From Enterosoma sp964427595 (GTDB lineage Bacteria; Bacillota_I; Bacilli_A; RFN20; CAG-288): a stretch of 64,000 nucleotides of DNA. Below the pieces are notes generated by a model. It saw only the letters and a list, made by a program, of their open reading frames with translations. It had not been told where the DNA came from and did no database searches. The number at the start of each line of letters is the position of its first letter. Positions within the stretch are counted from its first letter, which is position 1. Position numbers and translations under genes: made by a program. Shown here piece after piece: positions 17,134-26,252 of the stretch. Where the stretch lies: NCBI GenBank assembly GCA_964427595.1, contig CAYRUQ010000002.1, positions 12,306-76,305 of the forward strand, read 5' to 3'.

Positions 17134-19165
17134 GGCAGAGGGCCTCCATTTCATCGTTATCACCATAGGAACCACTTTGGAAGTAAGAGACACAGACAGT
17201 AGGAACAACTCTCTTAGGAGCGTAATCTTCGTAAAGATTGAGCTGTCTTACATAAGTCTCCCAAGAAGAATCGAGTGAATCTTCGTTGGAGTTCTCGCTA
17301 GTTTCTCTGGTGTAATCGATATATCTTTGGATGATATCTTCAACTGTCTCTTGATTTTCACCTAAGGTTTCATAGAAGGAAGTGCCATAGGTGGATTCAT
17401 AGGTGGCTAAATTCTTCTCGTAAAGTTTGAAATCGTAATTTTCATCAGAAGCAGAGATGGATGTACGAACATTCTCGATTCTGGAGGTATAAGCGCTGTT
17501 GGAATCATAGTCAGCGTTGATGTAGTTGACATAAGAAGGATAAGTGGAGTAATCAGTTGATTCAGCAGGTGTAGCATCATCATCGGTGGAAGGAATATTA
17601 ACTCTCCAGTAGTTGTAGGATTCTTGTCCACTTTCTTCGATGAAGGGATCTTCCTTGACGACGATGAAGTGGATTCCTTCATAACCGGAGCTGCTGGAAT
17701 CATCGTCATCAGAGCTAGAGGAAGAACCAGCTCTTGTGACCATGATAGGATTACCATCTTCATCAACTAAAATGTCATGGTTAGAGATGGAACTGATAGA
17801 AGCAGTAGTGGATTCATATGTTTCATAAGTATAAGCGACGAGATTATCAGAGATACCACTGTAATTGGTGAACTTGGTATCGGACATGGCTGCTAATTGA
17901 GCAGCAACATAGTCGTACTCTTGTAATCTGGAATATAAATCTGAATCATTTGCAGCAGCGGATCTAAGATCAGCGATGGTATTGAGGCTAGTTCCATAGA
18001 CTTGATTAACTTCAGCTAAGAAGTTAGAAGCATAATCATCGCTATCATCATAGATGAAGCAGACAGAGTGATTATTGAAATAGTTATTAAATAAGATATT
18101 TCGAGGATATTGAGTCTCATCAGTATAAGAGACGTTGGTCCCATCATCAGCTCTTTCTTGGTTAGCGACATAATAGAGACGGAAAGCGACGGAGACCGGG
18201 ATGCCATAAGCGTTTCCTTGACCGATTTGAGTAGAGGAGATCTCAGAAGAAACAGGGCTATCAGTCACTTCACCATTATCAGCATCCTCACCAGGAACTT
18301 GGAGGCTTGATTTGACTTCAGCGTTATCCTTGGTCTGAGGATTGATGAAAGCATCATAAGCATAGATGCCAAGTTTGAACTCGTTGACATAGCTGGTGGT
18401 CTTAGACATAGAAGCACCAGAAGAACCGCCTAAATCACCATAGGAGTCAGCAGAAGAATCATCAGAGAGGATTCTTGCGACATTACCGAAGGTAGTGGTG
18501 GAAGTCAAATTAGAAACGACGCTTCCGATTTGTAAAGCATCATCAGCCGAGATGTGACCATCCCAAATACCAGTTCCGGTACTAGCGGAATCAGCATCAA
18601 GTTGAACTAAGATATGAGAGACATGATAAGGAGATTCTTTCTCGACGAATTCCTTAGTGTCATCTTCGGAGATGTAATAAAGTCCTCCGTACTCAGTATC
18701 TTCGCCAGCGGTATCAGTGTAATAAGCCTCAGAGTTGACTTCGTTTTGAACCTGAGCAGTTAATTTAGCACGATACTCGTCCATATCTTCGACGTGTTCA
18801 TCGTCGAAAGTAGCTTCTTGCTCCTCTTTGTAAGAAGTACCATTGGTGCTGGCGTTTTCTTCCCAAGTGTCTTCCATTTCCTCAATCAAAGCGTCAACAC
18901 GGCTTGTGATGACGGAGTTGACAGGAGTGACAATCTGGGCTAAGACGTTCTTAGCAGTCTCATAATACGCTTCAGCAGAAGCTTGTTCCCCTTCGAACAG
19001 CTCGAAAATCTCATTGTAGGTGTAAGCTTTACCACCGACAGTGACGATGATGTTATCTTGCCAGTCTGCATCCGGATAGGTGTAATCAGAACTACAGGAA
19101 GCAAGAACACCTGCGATGAGAGTGACGCTCATCGCCAAAGAAAAGGTTCTAATACCTTTTTTCAT
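17120..19165 (-). CDS. PrsA-like lipoprotein with parvulin peptidyl-prolyl isomerase domain
   Basis: The 681-residue lipoprotein has a signal with lipobox LASC (Cys24). The start resembles foldases (IIVTVGGKAYTYNEIFEL). A parvulin domain at about 180-290 shows YHVSHILVQLDA, FGNVARILSDDSSADSYGDLGG and YVNEF. Such proteins assist folding of exported proteins outside the membrane. At 681 residues it is far longer than typical PrsA (about 290-330); the extra C-terminal 390 residues are Asp/Ser/Tyr-rich and unassigned. It is transcribed from a clear sigma-A promoter and is coupled to the next lipoprotein. Confidence 0.75.
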   Translation of the reverse strand: MKKGIRTFSLAMSVTLIAGVLASCSSDYTYPDADWQDNIIVTVGGKAYTYNEIFELFEGEQASAEAYYETAKNVLAQIVTPVNSVITSRVDALIEEMEDTWEENASTNGTSYKEEQEATFDDEHVEDMDEYRAKLTAQVQNEVNSEAYYTDTAGEDTEYGGLYYISEDDTKEFVEKESPYHVSHILVQLDADSASTGTGIWDGHISADDALQIGSVVSNLTSTTTFGNVARILSDDSSADSYGDLGGSSGASMSKTTSYVNEFKLGIYAYDAFINPQTKDNAEVKSSLQVPGEDADNGEVTDSPVSSEISSTQIGQGNAYGIPVSVAFRLYYVANQERADDGTNVSYTDETQYPRNILFNNYFNNHSVCFIYDDSDDYASNFLAEVNQVYGTSLNTIADLRSAAANDSDLYSRLQEYDYVAAQLAAMSDTKFTNYSGISDNLVAYTYETYESTTASISSISNHDILVDEDGNPIMVTRAGSSSSSDDDDSSSSGYEGIHFIVVKEDPFIEESGQESYNYWRVNIPSTDDDATPAESTDYSTYPSYVNYINADYDSNSAYTSRIENVRTSISASDENYDFKLYEKNLATYESTYGTSFYETLGENQETVEDIIQRYIDYTRETSENSNEDSLDSSWETYVRQLNLYEDYAPKRVVPTVCVSYFQSGSYGDNDEMEALCHVER

Positions 19166-19213
19166 TAGTGCCCTCCTTGTTGAATAGCTTTATCACAGTG
19201 GACAATCCCTACT

Positions 19214-19242
19214 AATATAGTAGTTTGCTTTTTTGATTTCAA
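19214..19242 (-). promoter_or_regulatory. Sigma-A promoter of the foldase-lipoprotein operon
   Basis: On the minus strand TTGAAA (19242-19237), 17 bp, TATATT (19219-19214). An AGGAGG-type site precedes the ATG at 19165. Confidence 0.8.
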
Positions 19243-19267
19243 GAATAACATTATAATCCAAACTCGG

Positions 19268-19297
19268 TTATAACAAAGACGTTATTTGTGCTAAAAT
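19268..19297 (+). promoter_or_regulatory. Possible parA promoter with small inverted repeat
   Basis: TTATAA (19268-19273), 18 bp, TAAAAT (19292-19297). An inverted repeat ATAAC/GTTAT (19270-19285) lies in the -35/spacer region and may be an operator. The start codon follows 10 bases later without a visible ribosome binding site. Confidence 0.4.
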
Positions 19298-19307
19298 TTT
19301 TTTCACC

Positions 19308-20108
19308 ATGAAAGAAACTTTTGCGGTCATAAATCAGAAAGGCGGTGTCGGCAAAACTACATCCGCATACAATCTAGCTTCAGCCCTCTCTCGATATAAC
19401 AAGCGAATACTTCTCATCGATCTTGATCCGCAAGGATATTGTTCCCAAGCGATTGGGGTCGATTCTACCCTTTTGAGGAGAACTGTCGCTGATCTTTTAG
19501 CAGGTAGAGCGGATATGAAGAAAGTCATCAGACGAACTTTCTTCAGCAATATCTCCTTGATCCCAGCTAATCTTTCTTTACAAAGTACCGAAGCAGAGCT
19601 GATTCAACAAAGCAAAAATGATTTAACACACTTAAAAAAGTGTCTTGATGATAGTGAGACTGATTACTACGATTTCATCATCATCGATTGCCCGCCTTCA
19701 TTAGGTTTTCTCTCATTAAATGCGATGAGTGCATCCGATAGTTTGATCGTCCCCGTCCAGTGCGAATATTTCGCAATCGATGCTTTAGCTAAACTTTTAG
19801 CTTCAGTCAGCGCTATTCAAAGAACCAGTAATCCAGATTTAGAGATCATGGGAATCCTTTTAACTATGTTTGATCCGAGAACCAAACTTTCAACGGAAGT
19901 AGCGATGGAAGTGAGAAACTCCTGTAAAGAAAAAGTCTTCACCACTTACATACCGAGAAATATATCTATCCCAGAAGCTATCTCTAAATCGATGCCAGTC
20001 ATCAACTACAAGCCTGGTTCACAAGGTGCTTTAGCTTATATGAGCTTAGCGAGAGAAGTGATGGCCTATACGGAAGCTAAAGAAAAGAGGTTAAACGAAG
20101 AGAAATAG
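19308..20108 (+). CDS. parA: ParA/Soj chromosome partition ATPase
   Basis: The 266-residue protein starts with the deviant Walker A box INQKGGVGKTTSAYNLA, followed by ILLIDLDPQGYCSQAIG, the Walker B-like FIIIDCPPSLG and VPVQCEYFAIDALAKLL. These are hallmarks of chromosomal ParA/Soj proteins, which bind DNA as ATP dimers and move ParB-parS complexes or regulate DnaA. No parB follows; the next gene, queH, is convergent. Either ParB lies elsewhere or this is an orphan. The match to the Soj family is strong. Confidence 0.92.
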   Translation: MKETFAVINQKGGVGKTTSAYNLASALSRYNKRILLIDLDPQGYCSQAIGVDSTLLRRTVADLLAGRADMKKVIRRTFFSNISLIPANLSLQSTEAELIQQSKNDLTHLKKCLDDSETDYYDFIIIDCPPSLGFLSLNAMSASDSLIVPVQCEYFAIDALAKLLASVSAIQRTSNPDLEIMGILLTMFDPRTKLSTEVAMEVRNSCKEKVFTTYIPRNISIPEAISKSMPVINYKPGSQGALAYMSLAREVMAYTEAKEKRLNEEK

Positions 20109-20118
20109 TTTGATGTCC

Positions 20119-20778
20119 TCAACCGACTAAGTTTTCTTTTTCTTTAGTTTGTTTTTCTCTTTCCTTAAGAGAGACGAGACATCCACAATAATTCTGTCTG
20201 TAGATATCATAAGAGTTAGAGATTCTAATGCCTTTTAGTTGTCCATCTTCTTTTTTGAAATCGGAGTACAAATACTTGGTATTTTTGTAAACTTCGGACA
20301 ATCTGATACCGATCTCATTTAATTCTCTTGATGGTTTTTTGCAAGAGACAGTCATCACCGTAGTGAAATAATCATAGTGATGAAGACAGGCGTACTTATA
20401 AGAGAGATTCATCCTATAAGCATGACATCTAAGACAGACTTGTCCACCTTCAAAATCGCTTTCTCTATCTTTAAAAAGCTCGTTATATTTATCAAAATCT
20501 TCGTTCATTAAAACGACTCTGACTTGTTCTTTATGATCTCTAACATAACCTTGAATGAGTTTTTCAAGATTGAACAGTCTTTTTTGATACTCAGATAAGG
20601 GTTGAATATTAGGATTGATGAATCCGATAGTCAGATTGAAATGAGGAAGCAAGATAGAAAGCGGATAAGCAAGACAAGGCCCACAGCAGGCATGAAGAAA
20701 GAGAGTGGGTTTCACACCACTATTTTCAATCTCTTTAATAGTCTCTTTAAATTCCTGATTATAGTTTCTTGAATTCAT
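20119..20778 (-). CDS. queH: Epoxyqueuosine reductase QueH
   Basis: QueH performs the last step of queuosine synthesis, reducing epoxyqueuosine in tRNA, and replaces QueG in many Firmicutes. The 219-residue protein carries the conserved cysteines of this family: HACCGPC near residue 30, GGQVCLRCHAYR in the middle and YRQNYCGC near the end; these bind a Fe-S cluster and a metal. The gene lies directly after queA and tgt, forming one queuosine operon, and overlaps queA by 20 bases. Confidence 0.95.
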   Translation of the reverse strand: MNSRNYNQEFKETIKEIENSGVKPTLFLHACCGPCLAYPLSILLPHFNLTIGFINPNIQPLSEYQKRLFNLEKLIQGYVRDHKEQVRVVLMNEDFDKYNELFKDRESDFEGGQVCLRCHAYRMNLSYKYACLHHYDYFTTVMTVSCKKPSRELNEIGIRLSEVYKNTKYLYSDFKKEDGQLKGIRISNSYDIYRQNYCGCLVSLKEREKQTKEKENLVG

Positions 20779-21844
20779 CCGTTATGAACATGCTATCACC
20801 AAAAGAGAAGAAACGATATCTCTCTTTGACAGCGTGATTATAGGCGTTAAGGATGTTCTCTCTTGTTGAAAAGGCTGAGACTAACATCACCAAAGTCGAT
20901 TTGGGAAGGTGGAAGTTAGTGATCAAAGCATCAATCGCCTCATATTTAAAGCCAGGATAAATAAAAAGGTTAGTATCACCATAACACTCTTTAAACTGAC
21001 CATACTTCTTATAGATCGTCTCTAAAGTTCTAGTGGAGGTAGTACCGACAGCGATGATCCTTCTCTTCTCTTTCTTAGCGAGGTTGAGTCTAGAGGCGGT
21101 CTTTTCACTCATTTGATAGTACTCAGAGTGCATATCATGTTCTCTGATATCATCGCTTTTAACCGGACGGAAGGTTCCAAGTCCGACATGAAGAGTTACA
21201 TCTAACACTTCAACTCCCATCTCTTCTAACTCTTCAATCAGTTCGTTAGTGAAGTGAAAACCAGCAGTAGGAGCAGCAGCTGAACCTTCAACCTTAGCAT
21301 AGACAGTCTGATAGCGAGAATTATCGCCAAGCTGCTTGTGAATATAAGGAGGAAGAGGCATCTTACCTAGTCTTTCAAGAACCTCTAAGAAGATCCCTTG
21401 ATAAGAGAAACGAAAGACTCTTATACCTTCTTCTTTGACTTCTAAACAAGTAGCTATCAATTCATCAGCAGCACCAAAAGAGATGATAGTACCTAATTTG
21501 ACTGTCTTCGCATTACCAACTAGACACTCCCATTCATCTTTTCTTCCTTCAAGTTCGTGAAGTAGAAGGACTTCAACATGAGCATGGGTCTCTTTCTTTT
21601 CACCAAAAAGACGAGCAGGGATGACTTTAGTGTTGTTTCTGACTAAGACATCACCTTTTTTCAAATAATGTTTAATCTCATAAAAATGAGGTTCATCTTT
21701 GATCTCTCCCGTCTTTCTATCGAGGACTAAAAGACGAGATTCATCTCTTTTCTCAGCCGGAGATTGAGCGATCAGCTCTTCTGGAAGAGAATAGTCATAA
21801 GATGAAAGAGAATAGATATCGTAATCAAATCCGGGTGTATTCAT
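20759..21844 (-). CDS. queA: tRNA preQ1(34) S-adenosylmethionine ribosyltransferase-isomerase QueA
   Basis: QueA transfers the ribosyl part of SAM onto preQ1 in tRNA to give epoxyqueuosine. The 361-residue protein is full length, with YSLPEELIAQSPAEKRDESRLLV at the start in outline (family motif DELIAQ-P-R--SRLL), VRNNTKVIPARLFG, GSAAAPTAGFHFT and TLHVGLGTFRPV. The start overlaps the tgt stop by one base (TAATG). Product goes to QueH, next in the operon. Confidence 0.97.
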   Translation of the reverse strand: MNTPGFDYDIYSLSSYDYSLPEELIAQSPAEKRDESRLLVLDRKTGEIKDEPHFYEIKHYLKKGDVLVRNNTKVIPARLFGEKKETHAHVEVLLLHELEGRKDEWECLVGNAKTVKLGTIISFGAADELIATCLEVKEEGIRVFRFSYQGIFLEVLERLGKMPLPPYIHKQLGDNSRYQTVYAKVEGSAAAPTAGFHFTNELIEELEEMGVEVLDVTLHVGLGTFRPVKSDDIREHDMHSEYYQMSEKTASRLNLAKKEKRRIIAVGTTSTRTLETIYKKYGQFKECYGDTNLFIYPGFKYEAIDALITNFHLPKSTLVMLVSAFSTRENILNAYNHAVKERYRFFSFGDSMFITDEFKKL

Positions 21845-22974
21845 TAAAAACCTCTATCACTTTTGAAGATGGAAAGCTTTTCAGCAGCAAAATCTAAGAA
21901 ACGATCGTTCTTGATTGCTTCTCTTGCTTCTTCCATCGTATGAATCAAGAAGCGGATGTTATGAAGAGAGCAAAGTCTTCCTCCAAAACCTTCTTCACAC
22001 TTCATCAGATGATGAAGATAAGCTTTCGTGTAATTTCTACAACAATAACAATCACAATCAGGATCTAAAGGTGTGAAGTCTGTCTTAAACTTAGCGTTTT
22101 TGATGTTGATCCTTCCTTTAGATGTCATCAAAGTTCCATGTCTAGCTAGACGAGTAGGAAGAACACAATCAAACATATCGACACCTTTTCTGATACCATC
22201 AAACATCATATCTAAAGAGCCGATTCCCATCAGATAACGAGGTTTATCTAAAGGAAGATAAGGAATCGTCAAGGAGACTTCATGATATTCGACGATTCTC
22301 GGTTCCCCGATAGCTGTTCCACCAATGGCGAAACCTTCAAAAGGAAGCTTGGTGAGTTCAGCGGCACAATATTGTCTTAAATAAGCAAAATCTCCACCTT
22401 GAACGATACCAAACATCGCTTGATCATCACGAGTTTTAGCAGCTAAGCATCTTTTTGCCCATCTTAAAGTTCGGTTGACTGAATTGACCATGTATTCTTC
22501 GCCAGCTGGATAAGGAGCACATTCATCAAAAGCCATGATGATATCAGCACCGATATCCTCTTCAATCTTGATGACAGACTCAGGTGAAAAGAAATGTTTA
22601 TCACCAGTTAAAGGATCTTTAAAAGTCACACCTTCTTCCGTGATATCGTCTCTCAGTTTAGTGAGAGAGAAGACTTGATAACCACCAGAATCAGTCAGCA
22701 TCGGCCCATCATAATTCATGAATTTTTGAATGCCACCGGCTTTTTTGACAACTTCACTCCCTGGCCTTAAAGCTAGGTGATAAGTGTTAGCTAAAACAAC
22801 GCCAGATTTAGCTTCTTTTAACTCCTCAGGTGAGATAAGTTTAACAGTAGCTTGAGTACCCACAGGCATGAACATCGGAAGTTCAACACTGCCATGTGGA
22901 GTATGAAGAATCCCGTATCTAGCGTTTGAGTTTTTATCTTGATGGAGAATCTCGATGCCGAAATTTTTGCTCAT
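21844..22974 (-). CDS. tgt: Queuine/preQ1 tRNA-ribosyltransferase Tgt
   Basis: Tgt swaps guanine-34 for preQ1 in tRNAs with GUN anticodons. The 376-residue protein shows the nucleophile region ADIIMAFDECAPYP, the GGxxG-type loop FAIGGTAIGEP, MGIGSLDMM and the zinc site DCDCYCCRNYTKAYLHHL. The ATG at 22974 lies one base after the gatB stop; an in-frame TTG at 23010 inside gatB is less likely. It is followed by queA and queH. Confidence 0.97.
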   Translation of the reverse strand: MSKNFGIEILHQDKNSNARYGILHTPHGSVELPMFMPVGTQATVKLISPEELKEAKSGVVLANTYHLALRPGSEVVKKAGGIQKFMNYDGPMLTDSGGYQVFSLTKLRDDITEEGVTFKDPLTGDKHFFSPESVIKIEEDIGADIIMAFDECAPYPAGEEYMVNSVNRTLRWAKRCLAAKTRDDQAMFGIVQGGDFAYLRQYCAAELTKLPFEGFAIGGTAIGEPRIVEYHEVSLTIPYLPLDKPRYLMGIGSLDMMFDGIRKGVDMFDCVLPTRLARHGTLMTSKGRINIKNAKFKTDFTPLDPDCDCYCCRNYTKAYLHHLMKCEEGFGGRLCSLHNIRFLIHTMEEAREAIKNDRFLDFAAEKLSIFKSDRGF

Positions 22975-22975
22975 A

Positions 22976-24415
22976 TCATTTATCTTGACCACAAGGGCCG
23001 ATCTTCTCAACTATCAATTCTTTAGCTAAAGCCGGATTGATCTTTCCTTTAGAAAGCTTCATCGTTTGACCAACCAAATAGCCTAAAGCTTTATCTTTTC
23101 CACGCTTGTAATCAGCGATTGATTGAGCGTTATTCTCTAAGACTTCAGTGACGATCTTATTAACAAAATCACTATCAGAGACTTGCTCATAGCCTCTTTC
23201 TTTGACGATATCTAACGGAGCTTTTCCACTCTCAAGCATCTCAGCTAAAACATCTTTACATTGACGAGAATTGATCTTTCCTTCGCTTGATAAATCACAA
23301 AGTGCGACCAAATCACGTTTCTTGAAAGGAAGATCGGAAAGTGTCTTATCAGTTTTATTCAAATAGCCTTGGATATCAGTCGTCAAAAGACTCCATAAGT
23401 TCTTCGGGCTTTTCACTCCGAAAGAGAGACATTTCGAGAAGTAAATAGCTAAATCTTTATCTGAGAGAAGTGGTTCAATCTCGCTTTCCTCTAAACCAGC
23501 TTTCTTAAATTGTTTTCGATACTCTAAAGGAAGCTTATTCATCGTGTGGATGGCATCATAGATGAAACCTTCATCTAAATCGATAGGAACGATATTAGGT
23601 TCACGGAAATATCGATAATCGATAGCATCGATCTTCTTTCTTAAAAGGACAGTCTTCTTTTGACTCTCATCAAAACGCCTGGTCTCCTGTTCGATGATTC
23701 CGCCATTTGATAAAATTTCAGTCTGTCTATTAATCTCGTAATCAACAGCGGCTTTGATGTTTTGAATCGTGTTGAGATTCTTACACTCACACTTCGTTCC
23801 AAGCGCATCACTTCCTTCAGGTTTTAATGAGATATTAACGTCACATCTAAGAGAACCATTTTCCATCTTTCCATCAGAGACGCCAAGGTAAGTGACGATC
23901 TGTCTGATAGCTTCTACATACTTCATCGCTTCAGTTCCTGAGTGCATATCAGGCATCGAGACGATCTCTAAAAGAGGAGTTCCACAACGATTGAAGTTCA
24001 AAAGAGAGATATCAGAAAGATGAACTTGTTTAGCAGTATCTTCTTCTAAATGAGCTTGTTCAACTCCGATTCTCTTCTCTTGTCCGTCGATGAAGATAGT
24101 GACATAACCATCCTTTCCGATAGGTCTAAACTGTTGGGTGATCTGATAGCCTTTAGGAAGATCGGGATAAAAGTAATTCTTTCTATCAAAATAAAGGGTG
24201 TGATCAATCTTCATGTTCAAAGCACTGACCACTTTGATTCCATAGGAGACCGCCTCTTTGTTGACGACAGGCATCGTTCCTGGAAAAGCTAAATCATAAT
24301 AAGTGGTCATAGAATTAGGCTTCTCACCAAAAGAGCAAGGAGCTGAAGAGAACATCTTGGATTTAGTTTTTAATTCGACGTGTATTTCAATACCGATGAC
24401 TGGTTCAAATTTCAT
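22976..24415 (-). CDS. gatB: Aspartyl/glutamyl-tRNA amidotransferase subunit B
   Basis: GatB is the kinase/tRNA-binding subunit of GatCAB, which makes Gln-tRNA(Gln), and in some species Asn-tRNA, from misacylated tRNA. The 479-residue protein starts PVIGIEIHVEL and shows KNYFYPDLPKGYQITQQ in outline, HLEEDTAK, NFNRCGTPLLEIVS, RCDVN and a C-terminal YqeY-like tail. The ATG at 24415 has AAGGAGG seven bases upstream; a TTG at 24421 is rejected. Order gatC-gatA-gatB is standard. Confidence 0.97.
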   Translation of the reverse strand: MKFEPVIGIEIHVELKTKSKMFSSAPCSFGEKPNSMTTYYDLAFPGTMPVVNKEAVSYGIKVVSALNMKIDHTLYFDRKNYFYPDLPKGYQITQQFRPIGKDGYVTIFIDGQEKRIGVEQAHLEEDTAKQVHLSDISLLNFNRCGTPLLEIVSMPDMHSGTEAMKYVEAIRQIVTYLGVSDGKMENGSLRCDVNISLKPEGSDALGTKCECKNLNTIQNIKAAVDYEINRQTEILSNGGIIEQETRRFDESQKKTVLLRKKIDAIDYRYFREPNIVPIDLDEGFIYDAIHTMNKLPLEYRKQFKKAGLEESEIEPLLSDKDLAIYFSKCLSFGVKSPKNLWSLLTTDIQGYLNKTDKTLSDLPFKKRDLVALCDLSSEGKINSRQCKDVLAEMLESGKAPLDIVKERGYEQVSDSDFVNKIVTEVLENNAQSIADYKRGKDKALGYLVGQTMKLSKGKINPALAKELIVEKIGPCGQDK

Positions 24416-24417
24416 GA

Positions 24418-25869
24418 TCAATCCTCCTTGACCAGGTCTTTTAGACCAGTCAGTCTTTCAATTTCAGAAGCCAAAGCTAAGACATAACCATCCTCAAAGA
24501 CTCTACCGGTGATATTGATACCGAAGGGTAATCCGTCTTCTTCCATCAAAGGAAGGGTGATAGAGGGATAACCCCCGAAGTTTCCAAGCGTCAAGATATT
24601 GTCTAAGAAGTTAGGATCAGGAGACCAAGAGGTAGAGAGTTCATCAAACTTAGGAGGCTTGCTATAGCTAGCTGGTAAAACGAGATAATCGATATCATCG
24701 AAGAACTTGTTCATGCTATCGACGATCAGTCTTCTCGCTTTTTGTGCTCTAGTGAACATCTCATCTTGATTTTGTGATAGAAGTGAGAAAGAACCGATGA
24801 CGAAACGTCTTTTGATCATATCGGAGAAGCCTTTGGTTCTGCACTCCTTCATGTACTCGATATAAGTTTTAGAATCACTAGCACCAGGACCGAAACGGAC
24901 ACCATCAAGATTGGCGTCATTAGAAGTAGCTTCCGCACAAGAGATGATCATATAAGTCGGATATAATGCATCTAAATACTGTTTATCAAAGTCATAAGAG
25001 ATGATCTCATATCCTTCATTTTTAAGCTTATCTAAAAGCTTATGATAATTTTCTTTTAAAACAGGATCAGTGATTGCCTCATCAACGACTTTGAAGTAAC
25101 CGATTCTCTTTAAAGTTTTCTTCTCTAAGACATAGTTTTGATACTTCTCTTTCTTTCTGGAAGAAGTCGACATATCTTTAGAGTCTTTACCAGCTAAACA
25201 AGAGAGGATATAGGCACTATCTAAGACATTTCTAGTGAAGTAAGCGATCGTATCTAAAGAAGGCGCAAACGGGAAAAGTCCGTATCTAGAAACTCTTCCC
25301 CAAGTAGGCTTAAAACCGACTAAGTTTGTATAACTAGCAGGTTTTCTAACAGAATCACCAGTATCAGAACCCAAAGCAAAAGATGCGATACCAGAAGCCA
25401 AAGCAGCTGCTGAACCACAAGAAGAGCCACCAGCGATTCTATTTTTGTCATAGGGATTTAAAGTCGCTCCTTTATGACCGGAGGTTCCATTTCCACCCAT
25501 CGCTAATTCATCCATCGTCGTCTTAGCGACTAAAATCATGCCAGCTCTTTTAAGTTTAGAAATGACAGTCGCATCAAAAAGAGGAACATATCCGTTTAAG
25601 ATGTTAGAAGAAGCAGTCGTCTCTACTCCTTTAGTCGAGTAATTATCTTTCGCTAAAAAGGGTATGCCTTTTAAATATTCATCTTCAGTGACTTCGGTGA
25701 TACTAGAAGCTTCTTTTCTCGCCTCATCAAAACAGGTGGCTTCAAAAGAATTACAGTCATCTTCTAAGACACCTTGGATACAATCTTCAACTAGCTCTAA
25801 AGGAGTGACTTCCTTGTTGACGAGAGCTTTATGGAGTTCACTTATCGAAAGCTTATTGTACTTAGTCAT
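24418..25869 (-). CDS. gatA: Aspartyl/glutamyl-tRNA amidotransferase subunit A
   Basis: GatA is the amidase subunit that releases ammonia from glutamine. The 483-residue protein has the amidase signature with catalytic Lys (FLAKDNYSTKG), cis-Ser (GGSSCGSAAALASG) and nucleophile Ser in GSDTGDSVRKPASY. The family usually has GGS where this has GDS, next to the nucleophile; the nucleophile is kept. It overlaps gatC by 8 bases and ends 2 bases before the gatB start. Confidence 0.97.
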   Translation of the reverse strand: MTKYNKLSISELHKALVNKEVTPLELVEDCIQGVLEDDCNSFEATCFDEARKEASSITEVTEDEYLKGIPFLAKDNYSTKGVETTASSNILNGYVPLFDATVISKLKRAGMILVAKTTMDELAMGGNGTSGHKGATLNPYDKNRIAGGSSCGSAAALASGIASFALGSDTGDSVRKPASYTNLVGFKPTWGRVSRYGLFPFAPSLDTIAYFTRNVLDSAYILSCLAGKDSKDMSTSSRKKEKYQNYVLEKKTLKRIGYFKVVDEAITDPVLKENYHKLLDKLKNEGYEIISYDFDKQYLDALYPTYMIISCAEATSNDANLDGVRFGPGASDSKTYIEYMKECRTKGFSDMIKRRFVIGSFSLLSQNQDEMFTRAQKARRLIVDSMNKFFDDIDYLVLPASYSKPPKFDELSTSWSPDPNFLDNILTLGNFGGYPSITLPLMEEDGLPFGINITGRVFEDGYVLALASEIERLTGLKDLVKED

Positions 25870-26170
25870 TGTTATTACCTACCACTTTAGGAAGCTTGAA
25901 TTGATCACCTAATTTAGTGCTTGAATTTAAAAGAGCATCCTTAGCTTTCAAAGGACGAGAAGGTTTATCTTCTCTCATCAATTTCTGGTGGTCTTTATAT
26001 GGGAAAGTCATCGGCTCAGCTTGGTCAACACCAGGGAGAGATTTGAGCAATTCAATCTGAGCCAAAACACTATCAAACTCGTGATAAATGAGATCGGTAG
26101 CTTCAGGGGTGAGATCAAACATCAGACTAGAAGCGCATTTGCTGATGATATCTTTGTTAATTTCTATCAT
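25862..26170 (-). CDS. gatC: Aspartyl/glutamyl-tRNA amidotransferase subunit C
   Basis: The 102-residue protein has the size and pattern of GatC, the small linker subunit that stabilises GatAB: a helical N-terminus (ISKCASSLMFDLTPEA in outline), then LPGVDQAEPMTFPY, close to the family motif L--VDT--V-P. It opens the gatCAB-tgt-queA-queH operon, with GGAGTG before the ATG. The 82-bp AT-rich gap to ligA (26171-26252) may hold its promoter, but no clear -35/-10 pair is seen. Confidence 0.93.
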   Translation of the reverse strand: MIEINKDIISKCASSLMFDLTPEATDLIYHEFDSVLAQIELLKSLPGVDQAEPMTFPYKDHQKLMREDKPSRPLKAKDALLNSSTKLGDQFKLPKVVGNNND

Positions 26171-26252
26171 TGGAACACTCCTACATATTTAAGCAATCTA
26201 AAATTATAAATATAAATATTTAAAATAACTAGTTAATAAGAATTTATAATTA

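Noticed and set aside
24800..25500. GatA as an unrelated amidase because of GDS instead of GGS
   Set aside because: It sits between gatC and gatB with overlaps, and all catalytic residues are kept; the change is only a variant.
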